Below, piece after piece: positions 7,817 through 16,013 of a stretch of DNA of 48,401 nt. Source of the DNA: Chloracidobacterium sp. CP2_5A (GTDB taxonomy: Bacteria > Acidobacteriota > Blastocatellia > Chloracidobacteriales > Chloracidobacteriaceae); NCBI GenBank assembly GCA_002254845.1, contig NKPT01000024.1:1-48401 (forward strand), read 5' to 3'. Both the position numbers and the translations under genes were made by a program. The notes under the pieces were generated by a model. It ran no database searches. It was given only the letters and a program-made list of their open reading frames with translations, and was not told the DNA's origin. How positions within the stretch are numbered: the first letter of the stretch is position 1; every line of letters begins with the position of its first letter.

Positions 7817-8986
7817 TTACGCCCGCTCTGGAATCGTCTCGCCGACGCCGTCGCTTGGCGCGACGACCCAGAGCCGCGTCGCGCGGCCGGTGGCCCGCTC
7901 GTAAGCGAGCGGAACCTCGCGCAAAAACGCCTCCAGCGCGGCGGGCGCGACCAGGTTGACCGTGCAGCCGCCGAACCCGCCGCCGGTCATCCGCGCGCCG
8001 TGGCAGCCTGGAGCCGCCTGCGCCGCCGCCACGAGCGCGTCCAGCTCCGCGCAGCTCGCCTCGTAGTCTTCCCTCAATGAGCGGTGCGAATCTGTCAGCA
8101 GCGCGCCGGCCCGCGTCCAATCGCTGGCCGCCAGCGCCCGCGCAAACGCTTCCACCCGCTCGATTTCCGTCACGACGTGCCGGACGCGCCGCGCCAACGG
8201 CGCGCTCAGCTCGGCCAGCGCCGCGTCCAGGTCGGCTGGCGTCACCTCGCGCAGGGACGAAAGCGCCGGGCGCTTTTGCCGGAGCGTCGTCAGCGCCGTC
8301 TCGCATTCGCGTCGCCGCGCGTTGTACGCCGACGTCGCCAGTCGGTGACGCTTGCCCGTATCCGCCACGACGACCGCGCACTGCGTTGCGTCCAGCGGGA
8401 TCAGGTCAAAGTCGCGCGTCCGGCAATCCAGCCGGATGGCGCGCCCGGCTCGCGCATGCGCCGCGACGAACTGATCCATCAGTCCGCAGCGCGTCCCGAC
8501 AAAATCATGCTCGGCGGCTTGCCCGGCGCAAGCGAGCGCCAGGCGGTCAATGTCATGTCCGGCCAGCGCGAGCAGCGCGAACCCGACGGCGACCTCCAGC
8601 GCCGCCGATGAGGACAAGCCCGCGCCCGCCGGAACATCGCTCGTCACCAGCAGATTGGCGCCGCCGAGCCGGAAGCCGGCCCGCTCAAGATGAAAGGCGA
8701 CGCCGGCGACGTAGTCGCGCCACGTTCCGGTCAGGCGCGCGGGCGCATCCAAATCCAGCTCGGCTTCCTCGCCAAGGTCATACGCGATGACGCTCAGCCG
8801 CCGGTCGCCGCGCGGGCTCGCCCAGACGCGCGTCCGCCGGTCAATCGCCATCGGCAGCGCGAGGCCGTCGTTGTAGTCCACGTGCTCGCCGATCAGGTTG
8901 ACGCGCCCCGGCGCGGAAAACTGTCGCCCCGCCGTCCCAAAGCGCGCCTTGAAGACATCAGCCGGCGCGGCGCTCGCGCTCCCCAT
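7817..8986 (-). CDS. galK: Galactokinase
   Basis: 389-residue GHMP kinase that phosphorylates galactose to galactose 1-phosphate with ATP, the first step of the Leloir pathway. The galactokinase signature GRVNLIGEHVDYNDG is at about residues 27-41. The ATP-binding motif PAGAGLSSSAALEV is near residue 120. CGLMDQFV, carrying the catalytic Asp, follows, and the C-terminal motif ARMTGGGFGGCTV closes the fold. Length matches the family. ATG 8986 gives the expected N-terminus. No galT, galE or sugar transporter is adjacent. The next gene upstream on this strand is an unrelated dehydrogenase 88 bp away, so it may be a single-gene unit. Confidence 0.95.
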   Translation of the reverse strand: MGSASAAPADVFKARFGTAGRQFSAPGRVNLIGEHVDYNDGLALPMAIDRRTRVWASPRGDRRLSVIAYDLGEEAELDLDAPARLTGTWRDYVAGVAFHLERAGFRLGGANLLVTSDVPAGAGLSSSAALEVAVGFALLALAGHDIDRLALACAGQAAEHDFVGTRCGLMDQFVAAHARAGRAIRLDCRTRDFDLIPLDATQCAVVVADTGKRHRLATSAYNARRRECETALTTLRQKRPALSSLREVTPADLDAALAELSAPLARRVRHVVTEIERVEAFARALAASDWTRAGALLTDSHRSLREDYEASCAELDALVAAAQAAPGCHGARMTGGGFGGCTVNLVAPAALEAFLREVPLAYERATGRATRLWVVAPSDGVGETIPERA

Positions 8987-9074
8987 GCCAGTTTCGCCCC
9001 TGTTGACTTGAGTTCATCGCGCCCAAGGCTTGACGCGCTCGCGCGGAAGGCGCCCCGCGCGGGGCCCTGGCTGG

Positions 9075-9854
9075 CTACAATGCTCCCTTGATCAGCGCCC
9101 CGCCGTCAATGGTCACCACCTGACCCGTCATGTAGGCCGCTTTGTCGGAAGCCAAAAACAGCGCGGCGAAGCCGATGTCGTCCGGCTCGCCGATGCGCGG
9201 AACGGGCTGGGTCGCTTGCAAGCGTTGCATGAGCGCCTCGTTTTTCCAGAAAAACTCGCTGAAGTCGGTGCGGATCAGGCCTGGCGCGAGCGCGTTGACG
9301 CGCACGCCCTGCGGGCTGAATTCCTGCGCCCAGTTGCGCGTCATCATGATGAGGCCGGCCTTGGTGAAGCTGTAGAGCAACCCCTGAAACTGCGGCTGCA
9401 GGCCGGAAATGGACACCACGTTGATGATCGAGCCGCCCGTCCCGCGCTCGATCATCTTGGGGACGGTCAGCCGGATGAGCCGCAAGGCCGCCTTGACATT
9501 GATGTCCACCATCTTGTCGAGCATTTCGTCCGTGACGTCGAGCGATGGTCCTTGGCCAATGTTCGTTACGCTGTTGTTGACGAGAATGTCCGCCGGGCCA
9601 AAGGCGCTTTCCGTCTCAGCCACGAGGTTTTCAATCTCTTCCTTGCGTCCGACGTTGCAGGCGACGCAGTGGAGGCGTCCGGGCGCGTCGGCGAGTTCGG
9701 CGGCCGTCGCCTTCAAAACGTCCAGCTTGCGGCTGGCGATGACAACGTTCGCCCCAGCCGCGACAAAGTGTTTCGCGATGGATTTGCCGATGCCGCGCCC
9801 GCCGCCGGTGATAATGGCGACTTTGCCGGCCAGTGAAATTTCGTTAATGCCCAT
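9075..9854 (-). CDS. Short-chain dehydrogenase/reductase (SDR), substrate unknown
   Basis: 259-residue classical SDR with an N-terminal Rossmann fold. The cofactor motif TGGGRGIG is near residue 16. ILVNNSVTN replaces the usual NNAG, keeping the Asn-Asn pair. The catalytic Ser lies in VVSISG and the Tyr/Lys pair in YSFTKAG. The C-terminus [12 protein letters not shown] is typical. The frame could extend 26 codons upstream, but ATG 9854 ([19 protein letters not shown]) gives the family-like start. Sequence alone does not fix the substrate; 3-oxoacyl reductase-like and sugar/alcohol dehydrogenase-like roles are both possible. The pseudokinase gene ends 53 bp upstream on the same strand. Confidence 0.88.
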   Translation of the reverse strand: MGINEISLAGKVAIITGGGRGIGKSIAKHFVAAGANVVIASRKLDVLKATAAELADAPGRLHCVACNVGRKEEIENLVAETESAFGPADILVNNSVTNIGQGPSLDVTDEMLDKMVDINVKAALRLIRLTVPKMIERGTGGSIINVVSISGLQPQFQGLLYSFTKAGLIMMTRNWAQEFSPQGVRVNALAPGLIRTDFSEFFWKNEALMQRLQATQPVPRIGEPDDIGFAALFLASDKAAYMTGQVVTIDGGALIKGAL

Positions 9855-9906
9855 AGCGGAAGCGTGGGCGTCGCGCCTGCCCGTTTCGTAAGATGACCTA
9901 GTTATT

Positions 9907-11526
9907 TCAGCGCAGTTCAGCCGCCGGCGCAACCGTCACGTTGCCGAGCGTCGCCTGGCCGTTGCGTTCCAGAAGGCAGCGCTCCAGGCGGGCGGCGGCG
10001 CCTCCCGTCGCGCTGACGCCAACCTGACGATTGCCCTGGATGCGGCTGTCGCGGGCGATGAGTCGAGCCTGCTTGTCCAACCGGACGCCGTCGCCGGCGT
10101 GATCGGCGATGTCGCATTCGACCAACTCGACCTGCGCGCCGTTGGTCGCGGTCAGCCCGTGGCCGCCGCCGTGAATGCAGCTGCGGCGCAGCGTCAGCCG
10201 CGCCTCCGCGCCGCTCGCCGCCACGCCGGCGGACTGAGCGGCGGTGATGTGGCAGTCCTCCAGCGTCAGCGCGCCGCCGTCGAGCTGGACGGCCGGCTGC
10301 CCCGCGCTCCGCAGCGTCAGGCCCTGCGCAACCTGCGACCCCAGCCGCTGGCGCAGGCACGGCCCGCTGGCGCTTTCCACCACGACGCTGCCCGGCGGCC
10401 CATCGGCGATGATTTCAAGGTTTTTCGTGAGCGTGACGGTTTCTCGATAGACGCCCGGCCGGACGAGAATGCGGTCGCTCGCTCGAGCGACGTTCAGCGC
10501 CGCGGAAATGGTTGAGAAGTCGCCCCCGCTTGGCGCGACAATGGCTTCCCGGCTCGTCATGCGCCACAGGTCTTTGCCCTCAAAGCGCCGAATGGCGAGC
10601 CAGATGCCGATGAGCATCGCCAAGCTGACAAAGGCGATGACGACGAGCGCCCACCGGCCGGCATGCCGCGGCGGGTCATCCGCTTGGCCGACTGGAAGGA
10701 TCTGCCAAGAGCCAGACGACCGCCGTCCGGCGTCTTCCGCGAGCTCTTCAGCGCAGGCGGCGAGTTCCTCGCGCATGGCTTCGGCCGAGACATAACGCCG
10801 CCGCTCGTTGCGCTCCAGCGCGTGGGAGAGAATGTGCCGCAACCGCGTCGGCAGCGTCGGCGGGGGCGGGTCGGGATAAAGCGTCCGAATCGCCAGCCGC
10901 AGCTCGGCCGGGTCGCGGCGCGGGAAGGGCAAATCGCCGCTCAACAGCTCGAACAGGATGACGCCCGCCGCCCAGAGATCGTCGCGCGGCGTCGGCGGCC
11001 CCGCGAGCGCCCACGGCGAGGTATAAGCCAAGCTGCCCGCCGGGCGCGGCCGCGCAGCCATGAGCCCATAGCCGCGCACCTGGATTTGGCTGTCTTCCAG
11101 CCCAACGAAGATCGGCGTCAGCGCGCCGTGGACGACGTTATGGTCGTGAAGAAACTGAAGCGCCGCCAGCAAGTCTTGAGCGTAAGCGACGGCTTCCAGC
11201 GGCTCCAGCGGACGCGGCAAGTCGGCCAACGTGTGAGCGTGGCGCGGCGTGACGAGGAGGGTTTGCTCGCCCTGGAACAGGACGTCCAGCACGGGCGCAA
11301 TCCGCGGATGCGGCGGGAGCTTCGCCAGCGCAAAGGCCGCGCGGGCCAGCGGACTCGTCGGCGGCGTCGCGTAAAACACATCCAACCGCACGGCTTCGCC
11401 CTCTGACAGGCTGTCGGCGCGCCAAGCGGCGTCGCCGATGTCGGCGGGCAGCGGCGCTTCGAGCCGGTAGTCGCCGATGACGAGACCGGGCTGAAAGGGC
11501 GCCGGATTAGGTGTCGGTTGCGTCAT
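9907..11526 (-). CDS. Membrane pseudokinase fused to a right-handed beta-helix domain
   Basis: 539-residue protein with a protein-kinase-like domain (about residues 15-275), one membrane segment (about 296-318, [20 protein letters not shown]) and a C-terminal parallel beta-helix domain (about 335-539). The last begins [20 protein letters not shown], as in NosD/pectate-lyase-type repeats. Kinase landmarks survive only as shape. The catalytic loop reads [13 protein letters not shown] instead of HRDLKPxN, so the catalytic Asp is missing. The DFG position reads [20 protein letters not shown] and the terminal RxxRYxSAEAM helix are normal. It is therefore probably a catalytically dead receptor or scaffold that displays a beta-helix outside the membrane. 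ATG 11526 overlaps the end of the next gene upstream by 20 bp, suggesting coupling. Confidence 0.8.
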   Translation of the reverse strand: MTQPTPNPAPFQPGLVIGDYRLEAPLPADIGDAAWRADSLSEGEAVRLDVFYATPPTSPLARAAFALAKLPPHPRIAPVLDVLFQGEQTLLVTPRHAHTLADLPRPLEPLEAVAYAQDLLAALQFLHDHNVVHGALTPIFVGLEDSQIQVRGYGLMAARPRPAGSLAYTSPWALAGPPTPRDDLWAAGVILFELLSGDLPFPRRDPAELRLAIRTLYPDPPPPTLPTRLRHILSHALERNERRRYVSAEAMREELAACAEELAEDAGRRSSGSWQILPVGQADDPPRHAGRWALVVIAFVSLAMLIGIWLAIRRFEGKDLWRMTSREAIVAPSGGDFSTISAALNVARASDRILVRPGVYRETVTLTKNLEIIADGPPGSVVVESASGPCLRQRLGSQVAQGLTLRSAGQPAVQLDGGALTLEDCHITAAQSAGVAASGAEARLTLRRSCIHGGGHGLTATNGAQVELVECDIADHAGDGVRLDKQARLIARDSRIQGNRQVGVSATGGAAARLERCLLERNGQATLGNVTVAPAAELR

Positions 11527-12166
11527 GCCGGGGCGCGGAGAGGCGGCTAAGCGCCGCTGCGTAGTCTTCCTCCGTATCAATGTCGCAGTCGCCGTCGGGA
11601 AAGGGCAGCGCCGCCACTTCGCGGCGGTACAGCGACAAGAAGCGCCGCGCGCCGACATCGCCGCTCGCCGTCAGCAATCGCTCGCGCCAAGCATACCGAA
11701 AAAGCGCTGGAACGCCCACCGTCCCGGCGTAGGCGCAGGCCACGGCCGTGACTTCGGGGCGGGCTTCCAGCAACTTCCGCAAGCCCGCCAACTGCGGCGT
11801 TGAAACCAGCGGCTGGTCGGGAGCCAGGACGAAAAATGTCGCTTCAGGCGGCCAATCCGCCGGCAGCGCCGCGACGCCCCGGCGCAGCGAGCCGCCGAGA
11901 CCTTCGGCCCAGTCTAGATGGTGAACAAGGCTGACCGCCGCCCGATCAGTCCAGCTGTCCAGCTCGGAGCGGTAGCTTTCGGCATGCCGCCCCGCGACGA
12001 CGATGATCGGGCGGGCCGCCGCTTCCCGCGCCAGTCGCGCGGCGCGCCTGAGCAGCGACTCGCCGTCAATTTTCAGCAGCAGCTTTGGACGCTCGCCCAT
12101 CCGCCGCGCCGCCCCGGCGGCAAGCAGAATCGCCGCGCAGGGCGCTGGCGCTGTGGTTGTCGTCAC
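11507..12166 (-). CDS. mocA: MobA-like nucleotidyltransferase, probable molybdenum cofactor cytidylyltransferase (MocA-type)
   Basis: 219-residue glycosyltransferase-A-fold nucleotidyltransferase. The signature AAILLAAGAARRMGERPKLL is at residues 11-30. APDQPLVS carries the metal-binding Asp, and DCDIDTEEDYAAAL closes the domain as in MocA and MobA. MocA transfers CMP from CTP to molybdopterin for xanthine-dehydrogenase-family enzymes. That substrate is favoured over MobA's GTP because the gene is coupled to xdhC: its GTG start at 12166 overlaps the xdhC stop as GTGA. No xanthine or CO dehydrogenase structural genes lie in the window. Confidence 0.85.
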   Translation of the reverse strand: MTTTTAPAPCAAILLAAGAARRMGERPKLLLKIDGESLLRRAARLAREAAARPIIVVAGRHAESYRSELDSWTDRAAVSLVHHLDWAEGLGGSLRRGVAALPADWPPEATFFVLAPDQPLVSTPQLAGLRKLLEARPEVTAVACAYAGTVGVPALFRYAWRERLLTASGDVGARRFLSLYRREVAALPFPDGDCDIDTEEDYAAALSRLSAPRHDATDT

Positions 12167-13302
12167 GCCGACGAAGGCGGCGGCTCGTGAATAGGCGCTG
12201 CGCGGTCGCGCAGGGGCGTCCCGCTGTGGCCGCGGGTGACGGCGAGGATTTCCGCGACGATGGCGGCCGCGATCTCGGCTGGCGTTTCCGCGCCGAGATC
12301 AAGACCGACCGGGAAGCGCCAGTCGGCGACGACGCCAGCGGGAACGGGCGCGCCTTCATCCGCCAGCTCCTTGAGGATGCGCTCGGTTCGGCGGCGCGGC
12401 CCCAACAGCCCGACGTAGCGCGGCCGGACAGCCGCCAGACGGCGCGCGATGGACTTATCGCTCGGATAGTGGTGCGTCATGACGACCACGCAATCCAGCG
12501 CCTCCATGGGAAGTTCGTCAACGGTCGGCGCGGTCACGACGCGGCAGGCGGCGGGAAAGCGTTCCGGCGCGGCCAGCGCCGGCCGCCAGTCCGCCACTGT
12601 GACGCGCCAGCCAAGCTGCGTGGCGAGCTGGGCTAAGGGAATCGCGTCGTCGCCCGCGCCGAGAATGGTCAACTGAAGCGGCGGCGGCAGAAATTCGATG
12701 AAAGCTTCCAACCGGCCCTGTTCTGTGCCGTACGTTGTGTGGCGGGAGCGGCGCTCCGTCAGGCAAGCTTGCAGTTCGCGGTGCAGGTGGCGGAGCCAGC
12801 CCGCCTGCTCCGCCGAGTCGCCTTCGGCGGGCGGGGTGGCAGCCGTGTACAGCAGCTGGAAGCCGGCGCGTCCGGCAAGGTTCCCTTCGGCGCGGAAGAC
12901 CTGCGCTCGCGCCGCCGCTTCGCCCGTCGCGGCGGCCAGCGCCAACAGTTCGAGCGGGTGATGGGCGAGACTGGGATAAAATGGCTCAACGTAGATCAGC
13001 GTTTCGCTCTCACAGCCGAGGCCGACGCCCCACGTCATATCGGCGGCGACGTCGCGCGTATCATACGTCACGAGTTGCGCTCTGCCCGTGGCCATAATCG
13101 CCTGCGCCTTTTCGATCAGGTCTTGCTCAAGGCAGCCGCCGCTGACGCTGCCGATGGTTTCGCCGTTTTCCGCGATGAGCATGCGCGCGCCAGGGCGGCG
13201 GTAGGCCGAGCCGCTGACGCTTGCCACTGTCGCCAACGCCAGGCGAAGTCCAGAGGATGTGAAGCGGTGGAGTGCAGCGAGTAGCGCGTCAAGTTCGTTC
13301 AT
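12163..13302 (-). CDS. xdhC: XdhC/CoxF-family molybdenum enzyme maturation protein
   Basis: 379-residue protein with the N-terminal XdhC/CoxI domain and a C-terminal Rossmann domain. GARMLIAENGETIGSVSGGCLEQDL (start of the conserved block at about residue 38) carries the SGGC cysteine motif. LTILGAGDDAIPLAQLATQ begins the Rossmann part, and GLLGPRRRTERIL ends the typical core. XdhC binds molybdopterin cofactor, aids its sulfuration and inserts it into xanthine dehydrogenase-type enzymes. ATG 13302 was chosen over an upstream extension that lacks family residues. It is co-transcribed with the MocA-like gene by a 4-base overlap. A perfect inverted repeat 55 bp upstream may be an operator. Confidence 0.88.
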   Translation of the reverse strand: MNELDALLAALHRFTSSGLRLALATVASVSGSAYRRPGARMLIAENGETIGSVSGGCLEQDLIEKAQAIMATGRAQLVTYDTRDVAADMTWGVGLGCESETLIYVEPFYPSLAHHPLELLALAAATGEAAARAQVFRAEGNLAGRAGFQLLYTAATPPAEGDSAEQAGWLRHLHRELQACLTERRSRHTTYGTEQGRLEAFIEFLPPPLQLTILGAGDDAIPLAQLATQLGWRVTVADWRPALAAPERFPAACRVVTAPTVDELPMEALDCVVVMTHHYPSDKSIARRLAAVRPRYVGLLGPRRRTERILKELADEGAPVPAGVVADWRFPVGLDLGAETPAEIAAAIVAEILAVTRGHSGTPLRDRAAPIHEPPPSSA

Positions 13303-13356
13303 TGTGGTATGTATCCGCCGGGCAGGCGAAAATTGCCCCGCCGACTGTTGATCCAG

Positions 13357-13378
13357 CGCAAACAGGACGCTGTTTGCG
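13357..13378. promoter_or_regulatory. Inverted repeat in the xdhC / 13482-gene divergent promoter region
   Basis: CGCAAACA (13357-13364) and TGTTTGCG (13371-13378) form a perfect 8-bp inverted repeat around GGACGC. It lies 55 bp upstream of the xdhC start, between divergently transcribed genes, the usual place for a dimeric repressor or activator site. A direct repeat follows immediately (13380-13399). No regulator is encoded next to it, so the binding protein is unknown. Confidence 0.45.
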
Positions 13379-13379
13379 T

Positions 13380-13399
13380 TTTGTAACACTTTGTAACAT
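13380..13399. repeat. 10-bp direct repeat TTTGTAACA(C/T) in the divergent promoter region
   Basis: TTTGTAACAC (13380-13389) and TTTGTAACAT (13390-13399) are adjacent with one mismatch. The spacing of one helical turn places both copies on the same DNA face, as expected for a tandem protein-binding site. It could equally be another example of the short tandem duplications common in this window. Confidence 0.6.
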
Positions 13400-13481
13400 A
13401 AGCGGCGAGGCCGCGCCGGAACCTTTTCTTGCCGACAACGACTACAACCCCATAGATGGTAGCCTGCGCTGAGGATTCGTC

Positions 13482-14600
13482 ATGCCGTCCTTACCGGGAG
13501 AGAGCCAGCTCGACAATCCGCTATACGGCGATTTCGAGGATTACCTCGACGGCGCGCTCCCCGAAGCGCGTCGCCAGGAAGTGGAAGCGTTCTTGGCGCG
13601 TTCGCCGACGGCGCGCGCGCTGCTCGATGAGCTCGTCACGGCGCGCGCCTGGCTGCGTGAAACCAACTGGGACGTTCCCGAGCCGGCTCGCTGGCCGGCG
13701 GCGGAAGCGATTTTGGCCCGCGCCGGTCATCGCCCGGCTTCAGCTTCGGCGGCGAAAAGCCGGCGGGCGAATTGGCGCGGGCTCGCCTTTTTCCCTTCGC
13801 CGGCTTGGGCGCTAAGCGCGGCGGCCGGGTTGGCGCTGTTGATGGGCGGCGGCCTGCTGTGGCGGATGCTTGGCCCGTCGTCATCCGACGAAGTGGCGCA
13901 ATCAAGCCGATCCCAGCCGCCGGAGGCGGTGGCGCCGCCGACCATCAGCGCGCCTGCGCCCGCCGCGCCGCCGCTGGCCGAGCGTCCGCCAGCCGGCGGC
14001 GCGCCGAAAAAAGGCAAGCCGGAAAAGCCGCTCCTCGACGCCGCGCCCGCATCCGCGCCGGCGCCGCTGGGACAAGCGGAGCCGGCGCCGCCGGCGGCAT
14101 CCGCTCCGGCGGCGCGCGCGCCCAGCGCGGCGGGAGAAGCGCCATCTCGGGCCGAGCGCGATTCCGAAAGTCGCAACCAAGCCCCGGCAGCCGGCGCGCC
14201 CAGCGCGCAGCCGGAGGCGCGGAAAGAAGCGTGGAAAGCCCGAAGCGACGAGCGCCCGTCACCGGCTGCGGTCCGCGCGCCGGACGACCCCGGCGCCAAT
14301 CAAGCTGACGCCATGGAAGCGAATGAGTCGCTCGCCGCTCGCTCGCGCTCGTCCGTGGCGGATGCCGCGGCTTCCGCGCCGGTGACGCTGCGCTTCGTCG
14401 TCGCGGATCGGTCGCGCGCGGCGGAGCAGGCGACCGCCGTGGCGCGCGCCCTTGGCGGCGCGGCGCGGCTCAGCGGCGAGCGGCTCATCATCGCCGTTCC
14501 AGCGGCGCGCGTGGCGGAATGCGCGGCTCGCCTTCGCTCGGGCATCTCGACGACGGCGGAGGGGCAGCCGCTGCTGGTGACGGTGCGCGCGCAGGAATAG
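13482..14600 (+). CDS. Probable anti-sigma-factor-like single-pass membrane protein with long Ala/Pro-rich linker
   Basis: 372 residues. The N-terminal about 75 residues (DFEDYLDGALPEARRQEVEA, then LLDELVTARAWL) resemble the short helical cytoplasmic domain of ECF anti-sigma factors, but lack the HxxxCxxC zinc motif. A membrane segment follows at about residues 107-128 (SPAWALSAAAGLALLMGGGL). A low-complexity Ala/Pro/Ser/Glu linker covers about 130-300. A small C-terminal globular domain, about 302-372 (APVTLRFVVADRSRAAEQAT...), resembles part of the ferredoxin-like periplasmic domains of such proteins. ATG 13482 has GAGG seven bases upstream. No sigma-factor gene is adjacent, so the partner is unknown and the assignment rests on architecture. 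Confidence 0.6.
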   Translation: MPSLPGESQLDNPLYGDFEDYLDGALPEARRQEVEAFLARSPTARALLDELVTARAWLRETNWDVPEPARWPAAEAILARAGHRPASASAAKSRRANWRGLAFFPSPAWALSAAAGLALLMGGGLLWRMLGPSSSDEVAQSSRSQPPEAVAPPTISAPAPAAPPLAERPPAGGAPKKGKPEKPLLDAAPASAPAPLGQAEPAPPAASAPAARAPSAAGEAPSRAERDSESRNQAPAAGAPSAQPEARKEAWKARSDERPSPAAVRAPDDPGANQADAMEANESLAARSRSSVADAAASAPVTLRFVVADRSRAAEQATAVARALGGAARLSGERLIIAVPAARVAECAARLRSGISTTAEGQPLLVTVRAQE

Positions 14601-14658
14601 CCGCGCCGCGGGACCGCCTGGCGCGCTTTGGGCGGAGCGCCATCCCCGGCGACCGCGA

Positions 14659-14678
14659 GCGCCGCGCCGGCGCGGCGC
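14659..14678. repeat. 20-bp perfect palindrome between the 13482 gene and cofH
   Basis: A perfect palindrome centred on CCGG (GCGCCGCGCC and its complement) lies 58 bp after the stop of the anti-sigma-like gene. It has no loop and no T-run, so it is not a standard intrinsic terminator. In sequence this GC-rich it could be chance. Confidence 0.4.
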
Positions 14679-14789
14679 AGGGATCTCCGGTTGGCTTGCC
14701 GCCTTCGTCCGACATCAAGCAAATTAGCTGGGCGCGGTCGCCGACGTCGCCCGGGCGACCTTTCCAGTCCCTTCCGAGATACGCCTTGC

Positions 14790-16013
14790 ATGCCCGCCAT
14801 CGCTTCCATTCTTGACGCGGCGGCTCGCTGTGAGCCGCTGTCGCCGCGCGCGGCGCTTCAGTTGCTCGCGACGACCGACCCGGCGGCGCGCCGCGACATT
14901 TGGGACGCCGCCGCTGAGTGCAAGCGGGCGCTGGTTGGCGATACGGCGACCTACGTTGTCAACCTCAACCTCAACTTCACGAACGTGTGCGCCCTGCACT
15001 GCGCGTTCTGCGCCTTTCGACGCGAAGCTGACGCGCGCGACGCCTACGCCCACGGCATCGAGGCGATCGTCGCCAAGGCGCTCCGCTACCGAGCGCAGCA
15101 CGCCATCACGGAAGTCACCATTCAGGGCGGCCTCAATCCGGCGCTGCCCGTCGGCTACTACTTTGACCTGCTGCGCGAGCTCAAAAGCGCCTGCCCTGAC
15201 GTCCACCTCCACGCCTACTCGCCGCAAGAAATTGACTTCATCCAACAGCGCAGCGGCTGGTCGCTCGGTCGCGTCTTCGACGGGCTGCGCGCCGCCGGAC
15301 AGGGGACGCTCTGCGGCACGGCGGCGGAAATTCTCGTCGAGCCGACCCGCCGGAAAATTTGCCCGGAAAAGATTTCGACGGCGCGCTGGCTGGAGATTGT
15401 CCGCGCCGCCCACCGCGCCGGGACGCGCTCGACCGCGACGATGATGTTTGGACACATCGAGTCGCCCGCCGACCGCGTGACGCACCTGCAACGCTTGCGC
15501 GCGCTCCAACGCGAAACCGGCGGCTTTACGGAGTTTATTCCGCTGCCCTTCATTGCGGCGAAATCGCCCCTGGGCCGCGCCGTCGGACGGCGCGAAATTG
15601 ACGACGACGAAGCGCTGCTGACGCTTGCCGTTGCGCGGCTGTTTTTTGGGCGCGACCTTCCGCACCTGCAACTGGGCTGGGTCAAGCGCGGCTTGGCGAC
15701 AGCGCAGCGCAGCCTGCAGTGCGGCGCGGACGACATTGGCGGCACGCTGCTGGAAGAGGAAATTTCCAACCGCGCCGGCTCGCGCTTTGGGTCGTATGTG
15801 CCGGCGGAACGGCTGGCGGCGGCCATCCGGGAAGTCGGGCTGGCGCCCATCCAGCGGACGACGACCTATGGCCGCGTCGCGTCGGACTGGTCGTCAGCCA
15901 CCACCCAGGTATCCTTGCTGCCGCCGCCCTGCGAGGAGTTGACCACCAGCGAGCCGCGCCGAAGCGCGACGCGCGTCAACCCGCCAGGCAACACGAAGAT
16001 GTCGTCGCCGTAG
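14790..16013 (+). CDS. cofH: CofH, 5-amino-6-(D-ribitylamino)uracil-L-tyrosine 4-hydroxyphenyl transferase (FO synthase subunit 2)
   Basis: Radical-SAM enzyme of deazaflavin (FO/F420) synthesis. It couples a tyrosine-derived fragment to the ribityl-uracil; CofG then closes the ring to FO. The cluster motif CALHCAFC (CxxxCxxC) is near residue 68. [46 protein letters not shown] and [13 protein letters not shown] follow in CofH order. [19 protein letters not shown] separates it from MqnE and MqnC. ATG 14790 fits the family length. The conserved part ends near TTTYG (about 15870), but the frame runs 45 more codons antisense to the convergent ATP-grasp gene, so the true 3' end may have been lost. 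No cofG or other F420 gene is in the window. FO can also serve as a photolyase antenna. Confidence 0.88.
   Translation: MPAIASILDAAARCEPLSPRAALQLLATTDPAARRDIWDAAAECKRALVGDTATYVVNLNLNFTNVCALHCAFCAFRREADARDAYAHGIEAIVAKALRYRAQHAITEVTIQGGLNPALPVGYYFDLLRELKSACPDVHLHAYSPQEIDFIQQRSGWSLGRVFDGLRAAGQGTLCGTAAEILVEPTRRKICPEKISTARWLEIVRAAHRAGTRSTATMMFGHIESPADRVTHLQRLRALQRETGGFTEFIPLPFIAAKSPLGRAVGRREIDDDEALLTLAVARLFFGRDLPHLQLGWVKRGLATAQRSLQCGADDIGGTLLEEEISNRAGSRFGSYVPAERLAAAIREVGLAPIQRTTTYGRVASDWSSATTQVSLLPPPCEELTTSEPRRSATRVNPPGNTKMSSP

Noticed and set aside
13482-14600. A zinc-binding anti-sigma factor with an adjacent ECF sigma gene
   Set aside because: There is no HxxxCxxC motif and no sigma-factor gene on either side, so only an anti-sigma-like label is kept.
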